The notes under the pieces: generated by a model
What the model was told of the DNA's origin: nothing
Databases searched by the model: none
The model's input: the letters and a program-made list of their open reading frames with translations, nothing else
Made by a program: the position numbers and the translations under genes
Shown here: positions 61,201 through 64,000 of the stretch, in pieces
How positions within the stretch are numbered: the first letter of the stretch is position 1
Layout: every line of letters begins with the position of its first letter
NCBI GenBank assembly: GCA_015680685.1
Contig: MNCI01013908.1
Span: 1,669,375-1,733,374, forward strand
Length of the DNA stretch: 64,000 nt
Origin: Gnetum montanum
Taxonomy: Eukaryota > Streptophyta > Gnetopsida > Gnetales > Gnetaceae
Reading direction: 5' to 3'

Positions 61201-62437
61201 ATTCAAAATTTCAAGGTAGGAATGGATTATCTAAAGAATTTAAAAATAATATGTAACTTCTTTGGTAATTGATTTTGGTGTGATTGATATTATCACAGGA
61301 TAACAGCTTGCTACCTATTAGTTTGGCTACCTGGGGACCGTTTCTATTAATAAACCTCTACAACCAGGATATAAAATCAGTCAAAGAGAATGATCATACA
61401 GTTGACACTGAATGGCTTGGAAGTTCCAATCATATATTGTCTAATATAGCTATCGATCGACTTTTGAAACATGTTGCAAGGCGAGAGTATCTTGTTGACT
61501 GCAACTGGAAGGTTTGTTGTAACTTACTTTTGTAATTTGTTTCTATGATTTTACTGACAGTTTTGAAGGTTTACAAGGTGCATTAACCCCTCAATTTGGC
61601 ATTTCATACAAGCTAGTAGATGTGAGCCTCCTGATGTAATTAAATAACAAAAATTTTAGGTTTTCTGTGACAATTACCTGGATGGAGGTTACCATGTTCC
61701 CATCGCACACGGTGGGCTTGCTGCAGGTCTTGACCTCAAGTCATATTCAACAGAGGTATGCTGATGTTGAAGCGTTCTTTAAATGGGAAAACTTAAGTAT
61801 GTTTTTGGTACTTATTGAGGAATTTCAAGCCTTTGTTACAGTAAGAACTGAATAAATTTGTTCTCGATTGCTAGTTAGGTAGTTACTTGGTAGTATTTTA
61901 TTCTATAGATTTAGTGATAAGCTTGACAATGAAACTAATGATATATTTTTATGAAATAAAAACGCTTTGTTTCAGGAATTATTTGTTTCTATAGTGTTTT
62001 TGTATACCAAATAGTGGATGAATTGTTTTGTGGTTTGAGCTGAATGTAGATTTTTCTTAAGCAATTTGTTTCTCATCTAACCTTCAAAAGACAAGCATTT
62101 TGAATTCTCTTTATTGTTGCACAGCTATTTGAAAAAGTAAGCATTCAAACTTGTGTAGGCGCAGAAGTGGATAACATCACAAATTTTGATAGGCTTGGGA
62201 GAAATGTTGCATATGCATTCATCTATCCAAATTTCATGATTAACAGGCATGGCTCTTAAAATCTTTAATTTTCAGGAGAAGGGTTTGTGCATGTTTTTCT
62301 TATTCCAAAAAGCATTGACATTTGACTTTTTTCTTTGCTTTAGATATGGGCCTTGGATGGATACAAATCTTGTTCTGCCACTAGGAGTGTCAAAATGCTT
62401 CATTATATTTGATTATTTTCTTGAACATTCATATCAG
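39828..62437 (+). CDS. CMO-like: Choline monooxygenase-like Rieske oxygenase, 8 exons, 3' end outside window
   Basis: Exons 39828-40254, 40687-40732, 57043-57178, 61147-61215, 61299-61511, 61660-61755, 62125-62246 and 62344-62437 join in phase into 401 codons. The family's typical length is about 440, so the last exon or exons lie beyond the window. Choline monooxygenase is a ferredoxin-dependent stromal enzyme that oxidises choline to betaine aldehyde, the first step to glycine betaine. The N-terminus (residues 1-76) is Ser/Gln/Asn-rich and basic, consistent with a chloroplast transit peptide. The Rieske site is C181-x-H183 and C200-x2-H203. Iron-binding H309 and H314 lie in GGYHVPIAH. YPNFMINRYGPWMDTN matches the family. 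Whether it acts on choline is unknown: CMO-like proteins of plants that do not accumulate betaine may have another role. No premature stop is seen. Confidence 0.9.
40687..40732 (+). CDS. CMO-like: Exon 2 (46 bp)
   Basis: Encodes GLVQQVANPGDFLTG, matching the family's short segment between WxVAG and the Rieske domain. Flanked by TTCAG and GTAACT. Phase 1 to 2. Followed by the 16,310 bp intron 2. Confidence 0.85.
40733..42394 (+). other. Intron 2, left end
   Basis: AT-rich intronic sequence. No gene or classifiable element was recognised; short ORFs only. Confidence 0.4.
42395..42795 (+). repeat. Dispersed repeat P, copy 1
   Basis: Matches 53135-53475 in the same orientation. Shared landmarks: GGTTCAACTATTATATTGGTGA versus AGTTCAACTATTATGTTGGTGA, ACATG(C/T)TCTAATG, and a TTTATG-TATAAATTA end. 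No coding content; class unknown. Confidence 0.55.
42797..44426 (+). pseudogene. LINE 5' part with ORF1 remnant
   Basis: G-rich leader (42797-42900), then an ORF1-like stretch. The segment DGPWFFGARGLAL with a MPLFGLWCMPFLGRL-like block, read across 43290-43470, resembles the DUF4283 domain of plant LINE ORF1. Further remnants run to 43755. ORF1 proteins bind the LINE RNA. Decayed, with frameshifts. It probably forms one element with the RT at 45398-47190. Confidence 0.45.
44427..45397 (+). mobile_element. Probable solo LTR F of the gypsy family
   Basis: 971 bp, TGATGAAGC...GCTGCTCATTA (the final CATCA is mutated to CATTA). U3 repeats are GCATCCCCATCGATG-like, and a CATAAATAGG TATA box lies near 44643. 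No gag or PBS follows. The flanks are GGATA and GGGAA, not an exact duplication. It separates LINE ORF1 from LINE RT. Confidence 0.7.
45398..47190 (+). pseudogene. LINE reverse transcriptase remnant
   Basis: L1-like RT in several frames: GKALGLDG-x-PIELFKEFY (45788), VVVIPKQ and YRPI (45928-45980), LKLDIAKAYG (46168), GFLSPQRGIFIVAMDILQ (46322), then the catalytic YADD at 46441-46452. The post-palm block SKGWVLLASIVLMAI (46750) matches SQKGWLVLAS-like sequence of the LINE at 57430. Many stops. The endonuclease domain expected upstream was not found. Confidence 0.75.
47205..48730 (+). repeat. Dispersed repeat H, copy 1
   Basis: Pairs with 51838-53110. Shared order: TATA-like element (GTTATAAAAGGAGC at about 47498), GAGGAGGAAAAG, CTAAAGTCC, TTTTCAGCTGTTTC, a tract rich in TTTCACA, an AAGGTTTTTGAGG block, then a tract of GCAACTTGTGG-type repeats. 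It looks like an LTR or long leader of an unclassified element and interrupts the LINE between RT and zf-RVT. Confidence 0.5.
48735..48958 (+). pseudogene. LINE zf-RVT domain remnant
   Basis: MWWEHLLEKIKFF followed by IPTCTLLIHYSL and a short Cys-containing tail resembles the plant reverse-transcriptase zinc-binding domain (zf-RVT: W...KIKxFxW...PT...L). It continues after solo LTR G: DIPS at 48954 joins the frame of KWELSGDSFQTILVW at 49755. So it belongs with 49750-51835. Confidence 0.5.
48959..49749 (-). mobile_element. Solo LTR G of the gypsy family
   Basis: 791 bp, minus orientation, TGATGAACAG...CATCA. Flanked by CTAGC (48954-48958) and TTAGC (49750-49754), a 5 bp target-site duplication with one transition. 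Only one LTR and no internal sequence, as expected after LTR-LTR recombination. Inserted in the LINE. Confidence 0.78.
49750..51835 (+). pseudogene. LINE C-terminal extension with coiled coil, J-like domain and 3' tail
   Basis: Starts with VWVIWKARNHAVF (about 49793), the usual plant LINE block after zf-RVT. A region parallel to the LINE at 57430 follows: MVGWDDVLPLLRGE, then HFAFLKC-like residues and HLGLMLALW (50423-50449). A Glu/Lys-rich coiled coil covers about 50700-51200 (EEIVRIIEDIEVRVKYEVDK). A J-like segment is at 51256-51460. The element ends with TTAATATAACTGTGACCTTTTA and a short (GAA)n tail at 51818-51834, the kind of simple tail seen at plant LINE ends. Stops and frameshifts are frequent. 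Confidence 0.6.
51256..51460 (+). pseudogene. J-domain-like segment (LINE copy 2)
   Basis: Reads CSYYELGI at 51256-51279, then NKFVKKNALLFHPNKG with HPN at 51340-51348, then LDKFK-x-LDEAHWF. This follows the J-domain plan: Y-x-x-LG, helix II, HPD, helix III, EA-Y-like end. HPN replaces HPD. True J domains activate Hsp70 ATPase through HPD; activity here is unlikely. Confidence 0.45.
51838..53110 (+). repeat. Dispersed repeat H, copy 2
   Basis: Direct copy of 47205-48730, starting right after the LINE tail. TATA-like GCTATAAATAGGGC at about 51861; GGAGGAGAAATTTTTTGCTGC and CTAAAGTCCC follow. The end (52690-53000) is a degenerate tract of GACTTGCAG/AACTTGTAT units. Confidence 0.5.
53135..53475 (+). 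repeat. Dispersed repeat P, copy 2
   Basis: Direct copy of 42395-42795, about 10.7 kb away, lying just after repeat H copy 2. The stretch 53476-53935 holds nothing recognised. Confidence 0.5.
53940..54900 (+). pseudogene. Coiled-coil plus J-domain-like gene relic (copy 3)
   Basis: An open stretch of 70 codons (VADACMDPSSLVLAPSV...) of unknown type. A Glu/Gln-rich coiled coil follows (about 54170-54560: QREKEQRRKIEE, RRQQEELVQKHAEEATKG). The J-like part is LYMELGV at 54650-54670, STNKKIK, VALLHPNKTFHLK with HPN at 54731-54739, and LNEAYDFMKFLED. This is the clearest J-like copy. No RT or zf-RVT lies upstream, so it is a 5'-truncated LINE copy or a related gene relic. Confidence 0.5.
54901..57042 (+). 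other. Intron 2, right end, AT-rich
   Basis: About 2.1 kb. An acidic coding-like relic at 55211-55470 reads NEFLADLLECNQFDTPYDSD and then DDYIPNEMLMTLL. It recalls tails of plant transposase-like proteins but could not be assigned. A weak SINE-like stretch lies at 56505-56620 (TAGCTTGTCAAGG, GGTTGTGAGTTTGAGTTTCAC). Nothing else was recognised. Confidence 0.35.
57043..57178 (+). CDS. CMO-like: Exon 3: Rieske [2Fe-2S] domain
   Basis: Encodes LGTVQFLICRDSEGELHAFH, NVCRHHASL and CFVCPYH: both Rieske pairs C-x-H and C-x2-H. Acceptor CTCACAG, donor CAT|GTAAGT, phase 2 to 0. Confidence 0.95.
57430..60670 (+). pseudogene. LINE copy 1 in intron 3 (5'-truncated)
   Basis: Begins inside RT, as usual for incomplete target-primed insertions. 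Order: LKLDITKVYDIVSWEVL (57502), YVDD at 57803-57814, GWLVLASRVLTVMACF (58120), NFVWSGSRGGSKLHLVGWDQ (58226), GGLGVSRFED, zf-RVT at 58743-58997 (GRLPKKIKAFGWLIWHKALL, CLAAAETIEHFIY), WRGWKSKNHLIFCE (59090), MIERMGWVDMLQRMEGEL (59259), HLGVILALW (59713-59739), and a coiled coil at 59950-60180 (EQARREERVVWHSQWEKMQ). The 3' end TTGTACATACATTTTTTC then TTAATGCATCTGGACTTATT is at 60620-60665. No J-like segment is seen; the distance from HLGVILALW to the end is about 400 bp shorter than in the other copies. It is less decayed and richer in GC than its surroundings. Confidence 0.8.
61147..61215 (+). CDS. CMO-like: Exon 4 (69 bp)
   Basis: AWTYGLDGKLQKATRIGGIQ follows CPYH. Most relatives have Gly-Trp at this junction; here it is Ala-Trp. 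Acceptor TTTTCAG, donor AAG|GTAGG, phase 0. Confidence 0.92.
61299..61511 (+). CDS. CMO-like: Exon 5
   Basis: 71 codons: LATWGPFLLINLYNQD, TEWLGSSNHIL, ARREYLVDCNWK. CNWK just before the iron-site exon is conserved in the family. Phase 0 at both ends. Confidence 0.93.
61660..61755 (+). CDS. CMO-like: Exon 6: mononuclear iron site
   Basis: VFCDNYLDGGYHVPIAHGGL carries two His iron ligands (H309, H314 in the in-window numbering). 32 codons, phase 0 at both ends. Acceptor TTTTAG, donor GAG|GTATGC. Confidence 0.95.
62125..62246 (+). CDS. CMO-like: Exon 7, followed by a GC-AG intron
   Basis: LFEKVSIQTCVGAEVDNI...RLGRNVAYAFIYPNFMIN plus two bases of an Arg codon. The donor is ACAG|GCATGG, a GC rather than GT donor. 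The frame resumes exactly at 62344. Confidence 0.92.
62344..62437 (+). CDS. CMO-like: Exon 8 (last exon in the window)
   Basis: RYGPWMDTNLVLPLGVSKCF then IIFDYFLEHSYQ, ending CAG|GTATGG at phase 0. The family continues for about 60 more residues; no matching exon occurs before 64000. Confidence 0.92.
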
Positions 62438-62702
62438 GTATGGTCACTATCACAATGAAAATGACAAGAAACCCCAGAACTAGTATAGACCAAATTAACA
62501 TTTTCATTAGTCATTGTTGTGACACTTAAAGCAACATTGGGAGATTTTCAGGAGTTTCCTTCCTTCTTTACAACAATTGCTGCAATGGATTCTTCATCAT
62601 TACTATTTTCATTTTTTGAACAATTTTTTAAATTACTTTATGAGCTTGCTACTTGCTCATGACTTTAGTATGAGTTGCATTATTGAAACAATGATCTCTA
62701 TA

Positions 62703-64000
62703 ATTTTTTTGTGTAAAGGCCAGGAAAATTATATTAATAAGATCATAATATGTACAAAAGCTAGAAACAAAATCCTTGGGAGATACACCCCCCCCCCCCC
62801 CCCCCCCCCCCCCCCCTTTAAGAAGGGGGGAATACACCCCACGGCCAAAGTCCACCAGCTCAACTAACTTCACTAAACTTGCAAAACATTCTGTTGCCAG
62901 ATATCAATGGCAAAATTCCTATGTGTACGAGATAGGCAAATAAGACTTAGAGGTCTAACTGCAACAAAGAAATCAGGAAACAACAAGCGCAGAACGAAAA
63001 ACCTTACAACCACCGTCCAACTCCAACCCACAACCAATGTCTATAGACGCTTGGGAAGCTGCACACAACAAGAAGTAGCCCGCTCTTGGGCATGGATAGC
63101 CTCCACAACACGACCCTGTGATGCTTAGTGTCAATGAATGCAATAGCATGCTGGAAGCCCTTTAGAGCCTACACCTTGGCCACATGCTCCTTCGTAGTTC
63201 CCCTTCCATCGGGGTGAAGCTTAGCAGCAGTCTTTCGGATGTGTTTGCGCAGTGCTATCTAGGATGTGTTGCAACTAATGTTCATGACGATGTATGGGCA
63301 TTTCCCCGCCTCCAACCACATCCTAGCATTTTGCTCATGAGCCCGATCAATCTGTCTCTGTAGCATCTCTGCCTCACATTGCTCCCTTTCCCGCCACTCC
63401 TGTTTGGCCTGCTCCAACTCAACACTACGTTGCTCCTCCTGTAGCAGCTCCATGTGTATTTGCTCATGAAGGGAGCCTTTAAGAGCCCCATGGTTTGCGG
63501 ACTCTATCAGCTCCCAACCCCTTCTCATCTCTTTCTATTGCTCAACAAATTGATGCTTGGCCATCCTCATGTTGTGGCAAAACTCTTGCTTTCTAGCTTC
63601 CCACTTGGCTTCCCACGCACATTGCTCTTCCCACCTAGCTTGCATCATAGCCTCCTCAGCTGCCTTGGCTTCTATAGTTGTTGCCTCCAAAATAGCTTTT
63701 GCCCTAGCCTTGGCCTATGCCTTTTTTGTTTATAGGTGTTTGATCATGGCATTGGCCTCTACCATGGCCTTGTGGGCAGCCATCCCAAGCATATCCATTG
63801 ACATTGTGCTCATCATTTCCTGATTGGTAGGATCCTGCAAAGTCTAAGAAGATTGGCCAATCTCCTCCCTTGTTGGCCCAACCCTCTCCTCCATCATTGT
63901 TCTTTGACTATAAACCACATGCGGCTTAGGCTGCAATGGCCTAGGCACAACTAACATTGCTGCCCTCCAAAGGGTGAGGATTAGTCCTGAATGGTGATTC
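62703..64000 (-). pseudogene. LINE copy 4: C-terminal extension, coiled coil and J-like domain
   Basis: Reading leftwards: HSGLILTLW (63993-63967) matches the HLGxxLALW block of LINE copies 1 and 2. An Ala/Glu-rich coiled coil follows (63800-63300: AKARAKAILEATTIEAKAA, EQAKQEWREREQCEAEMLQR). The J-like segment is IALRKHIRKTAAKLHPDGRG with an intact HPD at 63216-63208, then HAIAFI. The 3' end is TTGTACATATTATGATC, TTAATATAATTTTCC and TGGCCTTTACAC with a short A run at 62710-62703. The copy continues beyond the right edge, in an intron of the oxygenase gene on the opposite strand. Confidence 0.6.
62788..62816 (+). repeat. Homopolymer of 29 C
   Basis: 29 consecutive C (G on the LINE sense strand), followed by TTTAAGAAGGGGGG. 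It lies in the 3' untranslated part of LINE copy 4. The length is likely unreliable. Confidence 0.9.

Overview
The window is plant nuclear DNA, most likely from a gymnosperm such as a conifer. It holds one host gene, seen as eight exons on the + strand from 39828 to 62437 and running past the right edge. The product is a choline monooxygenase-like Rieske oxygenase. Its exons have consistent phases, a Rieske CxH...CxxH signature and the mononuclear-iron HxxxxH motif. Intron 2 is about 16.3 kb and intron 3 about 4.0 kb, both filled with old retrotransposons. Giant TE-filled introns and heavily decayed LTR elements are why a gymnosperm is suggested; the species cannot be named from this sequence.

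Left part (1-37750) is a nest of LTR retrotransposons. Most belong to one Ty3/gypsy family with ~0.8-1.0 kb LTRs (TGATGA...CATCA), a tRNA-Asp-type primer binding site, gag-PR-RT-RH-INT, and a long extra ORF after integrase. Copies A, B and C lie on the minus strand, A being inserted in the gag of B. Copy D is a + strand gag fragment. Copy E (23085-36184) is complete, with both LTRs and a perfect CCATG target-site duplication. E sits inside the 3' ORF of an older + strand element X, whose 3' LTR is at 36866-37750. A Copia element with no visible pol (14001-22999) sits in the same X ORF, only 85 bp from E. All are dead: reading frames are full of stops, and some catalytic residues are lost through G-to-A changes.

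Right part (37751-64000) holds the host gene, its upstream region and intronic TEs. These are LINEs of one family (ORF1, reverse transcriptase, zf-RVT and a long C-terminal extension), two further LTRs of the gypsy family that look like solo LTRs, and two pairs of unclassified dispersed repeats. Three LINE copies share the extension motif HLGxxLALW and a similar 3' end. Two of these three, plus a fourth related copy, end in a glutamate-rich coiled coil followed by a J-domain-like (DnaJ) segment with HPD or HPN. A LINE family carrying a J-like domain is the most unusual thing in the window. No RNA gene, CRISPR array or bacterial-type operon was seen.
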